The notes beneath the pieces are model-generated. The model saw only the letters and a program-made list of their open reading frames with translations, was not told the DNA's origin and searched no databases. Both the position numbers and the translations under genes were made by a program. DNA of 64,000 nucleotides. It comes from Desulfofundulus kuznetsovii DSM 6115 (lineage in GTDB: Bacteria; Bacillota; Desulfotomaculia; Desulfotomaculales; Desulfovirgulaceae). This document shows positions 8,238-16,465 of the stretch, piece by piece (within the stretch, counting starts at the first letter, position 1; the number at the start of each line of letters is the position of its first letter). The stretch covers positions 198,501-262,500 of the forward strand of contig NC_015573.1 of assembly GCF_000214705.1 (NCBI RefSeq), given 5' to 3'.

Positions 8238-8517
8238 ACTTTGGTGGAGCCGCCGGCTCATGCTGCCGGAAATGAGGGAAAAGGCCGTACATACCTGCAG
8301 TGACTGCCGTTTTCTGGTCAGGATACAGGGGCGGGAGGAAGTGCGCTGGGGCTGTGTGGCCGGGCTTCCCGGATACGGCATGCTGGAAAGGCGCGTACCG
8401 CCGGAAATCCATGCCCTGGATATTTTAAAAATGGCCGGCCGGGAGGGATTGCAGGCCGTGCTGGCCTTTGGCGATCCGGATCGCCCCGCCTGCGGCTTGT
8501 TCCGGCCCCGCATTTAA
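8224..8517 (+). CDS. Unknown small four-cysteine protein
   Basis: A 97-residue basic protein not recognised as a known family. It overlaps the end of dinB by 14 nt, so it is probably translationally coupled. It has CSDCRF near residue 25, WGCVAG near 43 and ACGLF near 90, a spacing that could bind a metal. An alternative start lies one codon earlier, at 8221. Coupling to dinB hints at a role in the SOS response, but nothing in the protein itself shows this. Confidence 0.6.
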   Translation: MEGNKLWWSRRLMLPEMREKAVHTCSDCRFLVRIQGREEVRWGCVAGLPGYGMLERRVPPEIHALDILKMAGREGLQAVLAFGDPDRPACGLFRPRI

Positions 8518-8557
8518 ACTCCCACGGTTCTGCCGCAATTCCTGCCGTCCGGAGCGT

Positions 8558-8899
8558 TTACATTATTCCCCACCGGCGTGTATACTCCAGTTTGATCTCA
8601 TACTCGCAGGGCGCGAATCCATGCTCCTCCAGCAAGTCCTTCACCTGATACGCCTCCAGGTCGCTGCCTTCCAGGATAACGGCCTTCCGGGTGCCCCGGC
8701 AGCAAAAGCCCCTTTCCTGCAACAGCTCGATCATGGAAGCCACCCGCTCCAGCCGTTCCTTAAGAAAATCACCCAGCCGGCGCACGTCTTCCGGCCGGAC
8801 CATGCCCGCGCCCTGGATTTTCTCCAGGGGCGGGACTTCCCCGGGCAGCCAGTTTCTTTCCAAAAGCTTCAGTATCACCGTAACCCGGTAGTTCACCAT
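8558..8899 (-). CDS. Conserved-looking hypothetical protein
   Basis: A 113-residue protein with an even mix of helix-forming residues, charged, without membrane segments. It converges on the preceding gene with a 40-bp gap. GAGATGAGAGG lies upstream of the ATG. Cys-Cys in GFCCRG and a single Cys near the C-terminus are the only cysteines. I do not recognise the family. Codon usage matches its neighbours, which supports a real gene. Confidence 0.6.
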   Translation of the reverse strand: MVNYRVTVILKLLERNWLPGEVPPLEKIQGAGMVRPEDVRRLGDFLKERLERVASMIELLQERGFCCRGTRKAVILEGSDLEAYQVKDLLEEHGFAPCEYEIKLEYTRRWGIM

Positions 8900-8934
8900 A
8901 ACCTCTCATCTCCTGCACTTACCATAATTGAATG

Positions 8935-9228
8935 CTGTCGCATAACTGCCGGGGCGGCGGTCGTCCCTCGTCGCTCCGTGCTACGGGCCGGACGAAACAT
9001 CGGCTTGCCTCGGAGCGAACCTGGCAGCGCTGCATATGCGCCGATAGACTTTCTTCCTCAGGGATAGTTACAGCCTAAGTAGCTCAGCCATTCTACCAAT
9101 ACCATTACCAGCGCGATTCGCGCTGCCGGTTCGCTAACCTCGGCAGCGCCGTGTTTCGTATCCGGCCCTCCGCAATGTCGCTCCTTAAGGGACGACCGCC
9201 GCCCGTTTCGTTTCTGGTTTTGCGACAG
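8935..9228. repeat. Large palindromic intergenic element
   Basis: A 294-bp unit with nested inverted repeats: outer CTGTCGCA/TGCGACAG (8935-8942, 9221-9228), a perfect 16-bp arm GGGCGGCGGTCGTCCC/GGGACGACCGCCGCCC (8952-8967, 9189-9204), then GGGCCGGACGAAAC pairing with GTTTCGTATCCGGCCC. The central third contains GGCAGCG/CGCTGCC pieces. It is not protein coding and has no transposase. Its layout (outer arm, GC-rich arm, variable centre) parallels the family I repeats, but the sequence is different. Confidence 0.7.
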
Positions 9229-9248
9229 TCCATATTGATAACCAAACG

Positions 9249-9306
9249 CCCTGAGTTATCCCCACTTTCCAGCTACCTTGTTCTGGCTTCCACTCGCTCC
9301 GGTGTG
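9249..9306 (-). repeat. Second copy of repeat family II flank, overlapping a gene end
   Basis: Read on the minus strand this gives CACCGGAGCGAGTGGAAGCC, then CTGGAAAGTGGGGATAACTC, matching plus-strand positions 431-490 at most bases. The repeat starts inside the end of the PAS-sensor gene and supplies its last codons and stop, so it either inserted at the gene end or was recruited as coding sequence. Confidence 0.65.
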
Positions 9307-10772
9307 GAGACCGTGCTACCCCCTTGTTCCGGAGCCTCCAGCAGCACCAGCGTCCCGGCGTATACCCCTTCGTCGTCGTAGACGAAAATCACTTCGCCGT
9401 CCAGGTGGCGGGAGTTCAGGTGCACCCTTTTCACGGACCGGGAGCCCATGTTCCGGTAAATGAAGCCGGCCAGCTCGGGGTCTACGGCATCTATGCTGAT
9501 GCCCGTCTCCAGGCTGCCCAGGTAACAGCGGGCCATCAGGTTGGCCTGGACCACCCTGTGGTTACGGTCCACATAGACCGCTCCCTGGGGCAGGGTTTCC
9601 ATCAGGCGGGACAGGACCCGACTGCAGGTTTCCTCCTCCCTGCCGCCGGCACCGATTACCGTCAGCGCCCCCAGCACCTTGCCTTTTTTCACGATGGGCG
9701 AGTGAATGGCCTCCAGCAGGCGGTCGGCGGTCTTCAGGGTCAGGGTGCCGTACCGGTTCTTTTCGCCCGGGGCATCCCCGATATGCCCCAGTATTTCCTT
9801 TAATTTCGCTCCCTTCAAGGGCCCTTTTGCGCTGAAAATCTCATGGGCCGCCTGGTTGGCGAAGAGCACCCGCCCGGCGTTGTTGGAAATAATCACTCCC
9901 TCATGCACATGGTTAAAAATGTTGAAATCGATGTTTTCGAAATAGGTCCGGGCGCTGTTCACCCCCCACAGTTCCACCAGGAACTGGTAGAGGCAGCAGT
10001 AGAGGGCAAATAGCAATAACATGATGGTAATGATGCGGTAGGTGTCGAAGTTGTTTTCCCGCAGGAAGAAGTACAGCTGCCAGGGAGGATCACCCATGGT
10101 CAGGGAATTTACGTCGTATGCTAGCTGGTTGGCATAGAATTTTTCTTCCCGGCCGCTGAACTGGTCCAGCAATTCCCGTTCAAAGGGCCACACCACGGGA
10201 GTCTTCCCACCGGCAAAAACGGCCACCTTACAGGTGTTGCCCAGGAATTCCTGGGAGAGCTCCTGTTGAAAGTCCATAATGCTGAAGTCCAGGGCCAGCC
10301 ATTCCTTCCCCAGGGGAGTGACCACGGTTACCACCGTTTGAGCGCCGTCACCGGCATGCACCCCCAGCACCCGGGACCCCTGCCGGGGTGGCTGTGACCG
10401 GAACTTTTCCAGCGGCAGGTCTCCAGGGGGTATCCCTGTTCGAGCCACCACTCGTCCTGTGGCGTCCAGAATATATGCGCCGGTAATGCGGTGATCGAAA
10501 AGGGGCAGCTCTTTTAAAGCGGCGTTCCTGTCGGGCCGGCCGTTGAGTTTCCGGGCGGCCCCTTCGGTGACTCCCCGCAGGTTGTTGAGAAAAAAGCTGG
10601 TTTTATTGACGGCCACCTGGCGGATGGTTTCTTCGTAGTCGTTCATGATGCCTTTTAAAAAGCGGAATTCCACAACGAAGAGCATGGTTATAATGGTCAG
10701 GAAGAAGAGCATTATAAACATCAGCCAGGCGCTGTTTACCGTCAGGGACTTTTTCATCGTACCCACCGCCAC
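9273..10772 (-). CDS. Membrane PAS-domain sensor without kinase or other output domain
   Basis: 499 residues. A membrane segment at about 15-36 and another near 247-268 enclose an extracytoplasmic region of about 210 residues resembling a Cache-type sensor (GAYILDATGRVVART). Two PAS-like domains follow: about 280-370 (GVIISNNAGRVLFANQAA) and about 385-480 (GAVYVDRNHRVVQANLMA). There is no histidine kinase, GGDEF, EAL or methyl-accepting domain, so the output is missing or supplied by a partner. It is third in the kinase/regulator operon and may sense a signal for that kinase. GTG start at 10772; an ATG five codons later is an alternative. The last nine residues come from repeat sequence. Confidence 0.8.
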   Translation of the reverse strand: MAVGTMKKSLTVNSAWLMFIMLFFLTIITMLFVVEFRFLKGIMNDYEETIRQVAVNKTSFFLNNLRGVTEGAARKLNGRPDRNAALKELPLFDHRITGAYILDATGRVVARTGIPPGDLPLEKFRSQPPRQGSRVLGVHAGDGAQTVVTVVTPLGKEWLALDFSIMDFQQELSQEFLGNTCKVAVFAGGKTPVVWPFERELLDQFSGREEKFYANQLAYDVNSLTMGDPPWQLYFFLRENNFDTYRIITIMLLLFALYCCLYQFLVELWGVNSARTYFENIDFNIFNHVHEGVIISNNAGRVLFANQAAHEIFSAKGPLKGAKLKEILGHIGDAPGEKNRYGTLTLKTADRLLEAIHSPIVKKGKVLGALTVIGAGGREEETCSRVLSRLMETLPQGAVYVDRNHRVVQANLMARCYLGSLETGISIDAVDPELAGFIYRNMGSRSVKRVHLNSRHLDGEVIFVYDDEGVYAGTLVLLEAPEQGGSTVSTPERVEARTR

Positions 10773-10856
10773 TACCAGTTTGTTTAACTGACGGACGATT
10801 TATTTCCTGCACTTGCCCGGTTTGCCTGCAGATCGTGATGCCGAAGGAGGCTGGCA

Positions 10857-11471
10857 CTACCTTACCAGTCCCCTGCGGGCGGCGGCAGCCAGGGCTTCCT
10901 CCAGCGTCTTTACCCCCAGTTTGGTGCAGATGCCCCGGATGCGGCGCCGCAGGGTGGACAGGCTGATGTAGAGTTTGGCGGCCACTTCCTTCTGGTCTTC
11001 GCCCCGGGCAATGAGCTGCAGAATGCTGGTTTCCTGGTCCGTCAGCACGGGGCTGTCGGGTTTTAACAGCAGTTCGGCCTGCAGCCCCGGATAGAGGTAG
11101 GTCCCGCCCTTGTACACCATATTGATGGCCGAGCGGATCTCATCAAAAAAGGCATATTTGGGTACAAACCCGTGTACGCCCCTTTCCATGGCCTTGCGGA
11201 TAAAGGTTACATCGTCATAGGTGGTCAGGGCTACAAATTTTACATGGGGGTGGGATTGGACCATGCGCCCGCACAGGTCGAGGCCGTCACCGTCCGGCAG
11301 GCCGATGTCCAGCAGAACTATATCCACGTGGGGGCCCATGTTCTGCAGCGCTGTGGCGCAGGAATCGGCCTCGGCCACCACCTGCATGTTTTCTTCCATA
11401 TCGATCAGCTTTTTCAAGCCCTCGCGGAAAACGTTATGATCCTCCACCAGCATGATCCCGATCTTCTTCAC
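10857..11471 (-). CDS. LuxR/NarL-type response regulator
   Basis: 204 residues. An N-terminal receiver domain with acidic pocket (VEDHN, Glu10-Asp11), phospho-acceptor Asp55 in LLDIGLPDGDG, and the conserved Thr in ALTTYDD. A C-terminal helix-turn-helix of the LuxR/NarL type occupies about 140-200 (LTDQETSILQLIARGEDQKEVAAKL), though the second helix (SLSTLRRRIRGICTKLGV) is more basic than usual. Its start overlaps the end of the histidine kinase by 38 nt, indicating a cognate pair. Targets are unknown; the divergent transporter promoter at 13081-13478 is a natural candidate. Confidence 0.9.
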   Translation of the reverse strand: MKKIGIMLVEDHNVFREGLKKLIDMEENMQVVAEADSCATALQNMGPHVDIVLLDIGLPDGDGLDLCGRMVQSHPHVKFVALTTYDDVTFIRKAMERGVHGFVPKYAFFDEIRSAINMVYKGGTYLYPGLQAELLLKPDSPVLTDQETSILQLIARGEDQKEVAAKLYISLSTLRRRIRGICTKLGVKTLEEALAAAARRGLVR

Positions 11472-13080
11472 TGCCTTTCCCCCCTTCAGTAAGTGGTACG
11501 GTCAGGATTACGCAGAATCCCCCATCCATAAAGCCGTATGCCAGGTCCCCCCCGATAAACCTGGCCCTTTCCTTCATTCCCCACAGTCCTTTTCCGGGTA
11601 CGGGCTCCTCTTCCCGCATTCCCCCGTTGTCCAGGATCTCTATCTGCAGGGTATCGCCTGTTTCGTTGAAATGGATGTCCACCTCCGTGGCCGCCGAGTG
11701 CCTGACCACATTGGTCAGGGCTTCCTGAATAATGCGGTAAATGAATATTTCCCTGTCCCGGCCCAGGCGCAATGAACGCTGGCTGTAGAAAATATAGACC
11801 CTGCGGTTATGGATGCGTTCGAAATTGGCGCTGTAGGATTCCAGGGCCGGGATCAGCCCCACCTTTTCGATCAGGTAGGGGTGAATGTCGTTCATGATGC
11901 TTCGCATGTCGATGGCTGCATTCTGGCACTGTGTACGCAGCAGGCACAGGTTGTTTTGCACCTCTTCCGGCAGCTTTTCCCCGTGCACACGCAGCACGTA
12001 GTCCAGGCCGTGGATGATGCTGGACAGGTACCGGCCGATCCAGTCGTGAATTTCAATGGACAGGTGCTTTCTTTCCCTTTCAATGGTGTCCAGCAGGATG
12101 GTGCCGTCCTTCGGTTCGGGCGCCTGCCGGGCGGTAAGCACGGCACCGGCCGTTCTGCCGAAAAGGTAGACCGGGGCGCAGTCCACGGTCAAGAGCAGCC
12201 GGTTCCCTTCCCGGCTATAGCTCAGCGGGCAGTCCACTGTTTTTTCCTCCTGCAAAAGGGCCTGGTAAATGGGCTGGACCACCTTCTGCCAGTGGGGGTA
12301 CAGGATCAGGATGTCCCCCAGGTTTTTACCAACCGCCGTTTCCCGGGAAAGGTTAAAAAGTTTTTCCGCCGCCGGGTTTAAATACTGTACCTTTTCCTTC
12401 CGGTCCACAAAGACCACGGCCCTGGAAGAGTCCCTCACCAGGTCCTGCAGGCAGGAATACCAGGCCGCCAGGGGCCGGGCCGCCGTACCGGCCCATAATA
12501 CCGCTCCCAGGGAAAGGAAGGAAAGAAAAAACATCAGCAGGCCTTCTTTATGTAATAAAGCCATGGTACGTTCCAGCAGGTCTTTATTTTTCTGCCCGCC
12601 GTCCCCGGCCAGGGCGGCGGCCCGGTAGGCCAGCTGCCGGCTGAGGTCCCGGTGCTGCCACAGCAAAAGTTCACGGCCGGTATCCCGGTGGGATGCCCCG
12701 CGTGGTATTACTTCCCTTTCCACAAAGGAGGTATAGGCCCTGGTCAGGGCCATTAATTCCGCCACATCCTGCTTTCTGGACTGTTCCACCAGGTTATAAA
12801 ATTCCAGTTCCTTTTTTATCGTTTCTGCACTGTAGTGACGGAAATCATTTAACGCCTGTGCATCACCGTAAATAATATATTCCTGTACAGCGCCGGTCAG
12901 GTGATAAATGATGGATGTTATTTCCTGGTACTCAATTTGGCGCTGAAATTCCAGCTCTACCTGGCTTAACTGCTGCGGCAGGATGTAACCTGTGTAAATT
13001 AACAGCAAAACCGGCAGCAGTATCGTGATGAACAATGCTGTCCATGGCCATCCGCTCCATTTTTGACTCACTGGCGTCAC
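11434..13080 (-). CDS. Sensor histidine kinase, HisKA_3 (NarL-partner) type
   Basis: 548 residues. Membrane segments at about 16-34 and 188-206 bracket a mostly helical extracytoplasmic domain. A PAS domain follows (SSRAVVFVDRKEKVQYLNPA, about 235-255). The dimerisation domain has the phospho-accepting His in SIEIHDWIGRYLSSIIHGLD, and a HATPase_c domain closes the protein (IIQEALTNVVRHSAA N-box; ILDNGGM; GKGLWGMKERA). The HisKA_3 type matches the LuxR-type regulator encoded just downstream. First gene of the three-gene minus-strand operon. Confidence 0.9.
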   Translation of the reverse strand: MTPVSQKWSGWPWTALFITILLPVLLLIYTGYILPQQLSQVELEFQRQIEYQEITSIIYHLTGAVQEYIIYGDAQALNDFRHYSAETIKKELEFYNLVEQSRKQDVAELMALTRAYTSFVEREVIPRGASHRDTGRELLLWQHRDLSRQLAYRAAALAGDGGQKNKDLLERTMALLHKEGLLMFFLSFLSLGAVLWAGTAARPLAAWYSCLQDLVRDSSRAVVFVDRKEKVQYLNPAAEKLFNLSRETAVGKNLGDILILYPHWQKVVQPIYQALLQEEKTVDCPLSYSREGNRLLLTVDCAPVYLFGRTAGAVLTARQAPEPKDGTILLDTIERERKHLSIEIHDWIGRYLSSIIHGLDYVLRVHGEKLPEEVQNNLCLLRTQCQNAAIDMRSIMNDIHPYLIEKVGLIPALESYSANFERIHNRRVYIFYSQRSLRLGRDREIFIYRIIQEALTNVVRHSAATEVDIHFNETGDTLQIEILDNGGMREEEPVPGKGLWGMKERARFIGGDLAYGFMDGGFCVILTVPLTEGGKGSEEDRDHAGGGS

Positions 13081-13478
13081 CTTCTACCCTCATAACAGGT
13101 TGACTTTCCGTTCCTTAAAACAATAAGAGTACCCAATATAAGAATACGGCAGGGATGGTATAATTCCTACGGGAATCTTCTGGTCATGTGCGGGATGTGG
13201 CGTCTCTTTCCAAGATCATTGTGGCAAACTGCACAAAACGTTCTTTTTGATGAACCAAAAAGTTCACCTTTGTGAATGAAACGCTTCGTTTGTTTGATCA
13301 TTCAGTTCATCCTGCCCTGCAGTCGTTGATCCTCCGGCGATGGTGCACTAAGATAAGCTTGACTAATGAAAAGCATAAGAAGTGGGGGTGTTTTGGCAGG
13401 AGCGGGAAAAAGGTGTAGATTTAAGGGATTGTGAGCACAAGCATGAAAGCGGAGTTTCGTTATGGGGAGGGAAAAGAA
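13081..13478. promoter_or_regulatory. Divergent intergenic region with overlapping palindromes
   Basis: About 400 bp between the kinase operon (minus) and the YeiH transporter (plus). It contains TTCAC-CTTT-GTGAA (13263-13276) overlapping TGAAC-N6-GTTCA (13251-13266), both perfect short inverted repeats, AT-rich DNA around 13120-13160, and a second AT-rich stretch at 13340-13385 preceding the transporter. No clear sigma-A promoter can be assigned. The palindromes are plausible operators for the adjacent response regulator or a Crp-type protein; this is inference. Confidence 0.4.
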
Positions 13479-14861
13479 ATGAATGGTACACAAACTGCCG
13501 GAATGAAAGCTGGTGCGGGCATGCCTGCAGTACCGCAGTCCCACGGGTGGTCCGATCTCTGGAAAAAAGAGGACTACTGGGCCATCTGGATGGGCCTGGG
13601 CGTTGTGCTGGCCGCCCTGATCTTCTTCTATGCCGGCAGTTCCATCAAGCCCATTGCCGTGGCGCCGCCCACCTGGGTGGATTTCAGTGAGGTTTCCAAA
13701 CATTTCGCTGCCAAGTGGACCTGGTACGCCGGACTTTATGTACTCTTTATCGCCCTTTTCACCATAAGCAGCGCAGTCATGGGCTTCAAGGCAGGGGAAT
13801 TCATTCCCGGTTTCACCATCCTTTTCATTATTTCCACGGTCATCCTGGTTGTTGGCTCCTGGAAGACGGCCATCGACCTGAACCTGGAACCGCCCCTTTT
13901 AGCCCTGCTGCTGGGCATGATCGTCAGTAACGCCTTCAAACTGCCCAAATGGCTGGATACCACCTTCCGCACGGAATTTTACGTCAAGACCGGTATTGTA
14001 TTGCTTGGTGCCACGCTGCCCTTTACCCTGATCATCCAGGCCGGCCCGGTGGCCTTCCTGCAGGCCACCATTGTGGCGGTGGTAACTTTCCTGACCATCT
14101 TCTTTGCCGCCACCCGGTTGTTCGGCCTGGACAGGCGCTTCGGTGCCACCCTGGCCGCCGGCGGATCCATTTGCGGGGTGTCGGCCTGCATTGCCCTGGG
14201 TGGTGCGGTGAAGGCCAAAAAGGAACACGTCTCCATCGGCATTTCCCTGGTGGTCATCTGGGCCATCATAATGATTATCGTTCTGCCCCTGGCGGCCAAG
14301 GCCATGGGCATGCCGCCCGGTATTGCCGGGGCCTGGATCGGTACTTCCGAATTTGCCGATGCGGCCGGTTTTGCGGCGGCCGCGGCCATCGGTGACGAAG
14401 CGGCCATCCGGTCCTTCACCCTGATGAAGGTGGTGGGCCGGGACATCTGGATCGGCCTGTGGTCGCTGATCATGGCCGTTATCGCCTGCACGGTGTGGGA
14501 GCGCAGCTGCTCCGCCGGACAGGGTGAAAAGGTAAACGCCATGGAAATATGGTGGCGCTTCCCCAAGTTTGTCATCGGCTTCTTCCTGGCTTCCCTGATC
14601 ATGACCTTTGTGGCCATGCAGTTTTCACCGGCGGAATTTAAAAAAGTGCTCACCCCCGAGGTTATCGGACCCATCAAGACTTTACGCACCTGGACCTTCG
14701 TTTTTACCTTCCTTTCCATCGGATTTACCACCCGGTTCAGGGAGCTGACCGCCTTCGGCTGGAAGCCCCTGGCCGCCTTTACCCTGGGCGTGGCCGTAAA
14801 CGTGCCCCTGGGTTACATCCTGTCGGTGCTCATCTTCGGCCATTACTGGGCGAAGATTTAA
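13479..14861 (+). CDS. YeiH/UPF0324-family membrane transporter (putative sulfate exporter family), long form
   Basis: A polytopic membrane protein of 460 residues with about 11 hydrophobic segments. Family hallmarks include LALLLGMIVSNAF, the KTGIVLLGATL helix, AAGGSICGVSACIALGGAVKAKKE and GTSEFADAAGFAAAAAIGDE. Members are annotated as putative sulfate/sulfonate exporters, but substrate evidence is thin. ATG start chosen because GGGGAGG (13464-13470) is 8 nt upstream; 16 extra in-frame codons precede it. An N-terminal extension of about 70 residues with an extra helix distinguishes it from the next gene, its paralogue. In a sulfate or sulfite reducer, export of a sulfur oxyanion would make sense. 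Confidence 0.85.
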   Translation: MNGTQTAGMKAGAGMPAVPQSHGWSDLWKKEDYWAIWMGLGVVLAALIFFYAGSSIKPIAVAPPTWVDFSEVSKHFAAKWTWYAGLYVLFIALFTISSAVMGFKAGEFIPGFTILFIISTVILVVGSWKTAIDLNLEPPLLALLLGMIVSNAFKLPKWLDTTFRTEFYVKTGIVLLGATLPFTLIIQAGPVAFLQATIVAVVTFLTIFFAATRLFGLDRRFGATLAAGGSICGVSACIALGGAVKAKKEHVSIGISLVVIWAIIMIIVLPLAAKAMGMPPGIAGAWIGTSEFADAAGFAAAAAIGDEAAIRSFTLMKVVGRDIWIGLWSLIMAVIACTVWERSCSAGQGEKVNAMEIWWRFPKFVIGFFLASLIMTFVAMQFSPAEFKKVLTPEVIGPIKTLRTWTFVFTFLSIGFTTRFRELTAFGWKPLAAFTLGVAVNVPLGYILSVLIFGHYWAKI

Positions 14862-14884
14862 CAAAATGTTTACATGCCTGCCGT

Positions 14885-14916
14885 GCCCTGCCCCGTAGCG
14901 GGCGGGGCTTTTATTT
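14885..14916 (+). terminator. Intrinsic terminator after YeiH-like gene
   Basis: GCCCTGCCC (14885-14893) pairs with GGGCGGGGC (14900-14908), one G-T wobble, followed by TTTTATTTG. Confidence 0.8.
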
Positions 14917-14986
14917 GTTCCTCCCTTTTGCTAAAATTAAAAAAGGTTTATGAATTTTCGCCATTTCTCCCCGGAGGGCTGGTTTC

Positions 14987-16108
14987 GTGGGCAAGATTAT
15001 TATTTTCGCCAAAACTATCCCCGGTATTTTGCTCATGGTGGCCATTGCCGTACTGGCCCGGGGCGGAGGCGATTTGGGATTGCCCTGGTGGCCGGGGTTG
15101 GAGAGTCTTCTCGCCGGCAGCCCCCTGGCCAGGAGGGTGTTTATTGATATTCTTCATCTTAACCACATTCTTATCTCCATTATCCTGGGTATGCTGGTGG
15201 GGAATCTTTTAGGCATACCTCGCTGGGCGGCGACAGGCATCCGGACTTCCAGCCTGTTCATTAAAATAGGCGTTATTTTACTGGGTTCGCTTTACAGCGT
15301 CATGGATCTGGCTGCCCTGGGCAGCACGGCAGTAATCATCATTGTCTGCTTTATCATCTTTATGTTGCTGTTTACCGTCTGGCTGGGCAACAGGGTGGGC
15401 ATGGACCCGGCCGGTGCAGCCACCCTGGCGGCAGGCACGGCGGTATGCGGTGTTTCGGCCATTCTGGCTACCGCCCCGGCGGTTCGGGCCAAAAACACCG
15501 ATGTGGTGTTCTCCATTGCCACCATCCTGTTCTTTGGCCTGATCAGCCTTTTTGTCTTCCCCGTCGTGGGTACGCTGCTGGGGTTAAGCCCCCACCAGTT
15601 TGGCGTATGGGCCGGCACGGGCATCATGAATTCCGGCCAGGTTCTGGCCGTATGTCTCACCTTTGACCCCGGTACCGTTACCCATCCTTCGGTAAGCCTG
15701 AAAACCGGGGAGATTTACAACCTGACGCGGGTAATTTTCCTGCCCTTCGTGGTGCTTTTCCTGGCCCTGTTTGCCAGCCGCTACTTTACGGGTGAGGACG
15801 AAGTCAACATTAATACCGGCCTGTGGAGCAGATTTCCCGTTTTTGTTCTGGGTTTCTTGACCATGGTTTTGCTCACTTCCTTTGGCTTTTTGGGGCCTAC
15901 GTCGCCGCCTTCCAGGGAACTCACCATCATCCGGCACCTGTACAGCTGGTTTTTTGCCATCGGCCTTGCCGGCCAGGGGATGCGCATATCTCTGGCCGAA
16001 TTGCGCCGGGCCGGGAGCAAGCCGCTTCTGGTGGGCACCGTGGCCGCCTTTTTAAAGGCCTTGCTGGCCCTGATTGTGGTGATCCTGTTTGTACCGCGGG
16101 ATCCCTGA
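14987..16108 (+). CDS. YeiH/UPF0324-family membrane transporter, short form
   Basis: A 373-residue polytopic membrane protein, paralogous to the gene at 13479 (shared LGMLVGNLLGIP, IKIGVILLGSLYS, LAAGTAVCGVSAILATAPAV and GTGIMNSGQVLA segments). Begins with GTG behind GGAGG about 12 nt upstream. It lacks the N-terminal extension of its neighbour and is about the normal family length. A terminator separates the two, so it has its own promoter or depends on readthrough. It is followed 20 bp later by a small membrane protein. Confidence 0.85.
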   Translation: MGKIIIFAKTIPGILLMVAIAVLARGGGDLGLPWWPGLESLLAGSPLARRVFIDILHLNHILISIILGMLVGNLLGIPRWAATGIRTSSLFIKIGVILLGSLYSVMDLAALGSTAVIIIVCFIIFMLLFTVWLGNRVGMDPAGAATLAAGTAVCGVSAILATAPAVRAKNTDVVFSIATILFFGLISLFVFPVVGTLLGLSPHQFGVWAGTGIMNSGQVLAVCLTFDPGTVTHPSVSLKTGEIYNLTRVIFLPFVVLFLALFASRYFTGEDEVNINTGLWSRFPVFVLGFLTMVLLTSFGFLGPTSPPSRELTIIRHLYSWFFAIGLAGQGMRISLAELRRAGSKPLLVGTVAAFLKALLALIVVILFVPRDP

Positions 16109-16128
16109 AAATGAAAAGGGGTGGAGAA

Positions 16129-16272
16129 ATGTTGCTCTATCCGGACAAAAACGAACGTTTCCCGGGGGATGAGGAAGAATTTTTTTCCGTGTATGTAACG
16201 GAAAGGCTGGAGGATTACCTGGCCCTTTCCCTGGCGGCCATAATTCTGATCGTCATTCTCTTGTTTTTTTAA
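16129..16272 (+). CDS. Small single-span membrane protein (47 aa)
   Basis: A short gene 20 bp after the transporter. It encodes an acidic N-terminal half (RFPGDEEEFFSVYVTERLED) and a C-terminal hydrophobic helix (LALSLAAIILIVILLFF) ending the protein. GGGGTGGAG lies a few bases before the ATG; an in-frame ATG at 16111 would add six residues. The arrangement fits a small accessory subunit of the adjacent transporter, though no family is recognised. Confidence 0.6.
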   Translation: MLLYPDKNERFPGDEEEFFSVYVTERLEDYLALSLAAIILIVILLFF

Positions 16273-16465
16273 ATGGTGGACCCCGCCACCAGGGGACAGG
16301 GAAGGATATTTGTCAAGGAAAAACGGAAAAAAAAGCCTTTGTCCACAAAAATGAAAAATATTTGTTTTACATTGGAAAAAAATGAATAAGTCTCTCCCTC
16401 CTGTTATATACTATCACTGGAAAGTTCAATCGTGCCAGATTGTAAAAAAGGAGGGAAGGGTGACC

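Noticed and set aside
9070-9150. tRNA-like stretch (AGTAGCTCAGCC...GGTTCGCTAACC)
   Set aside because: No acceptor or anticodon stem can be formed at proper spacing; it belongs to the palindromic element.
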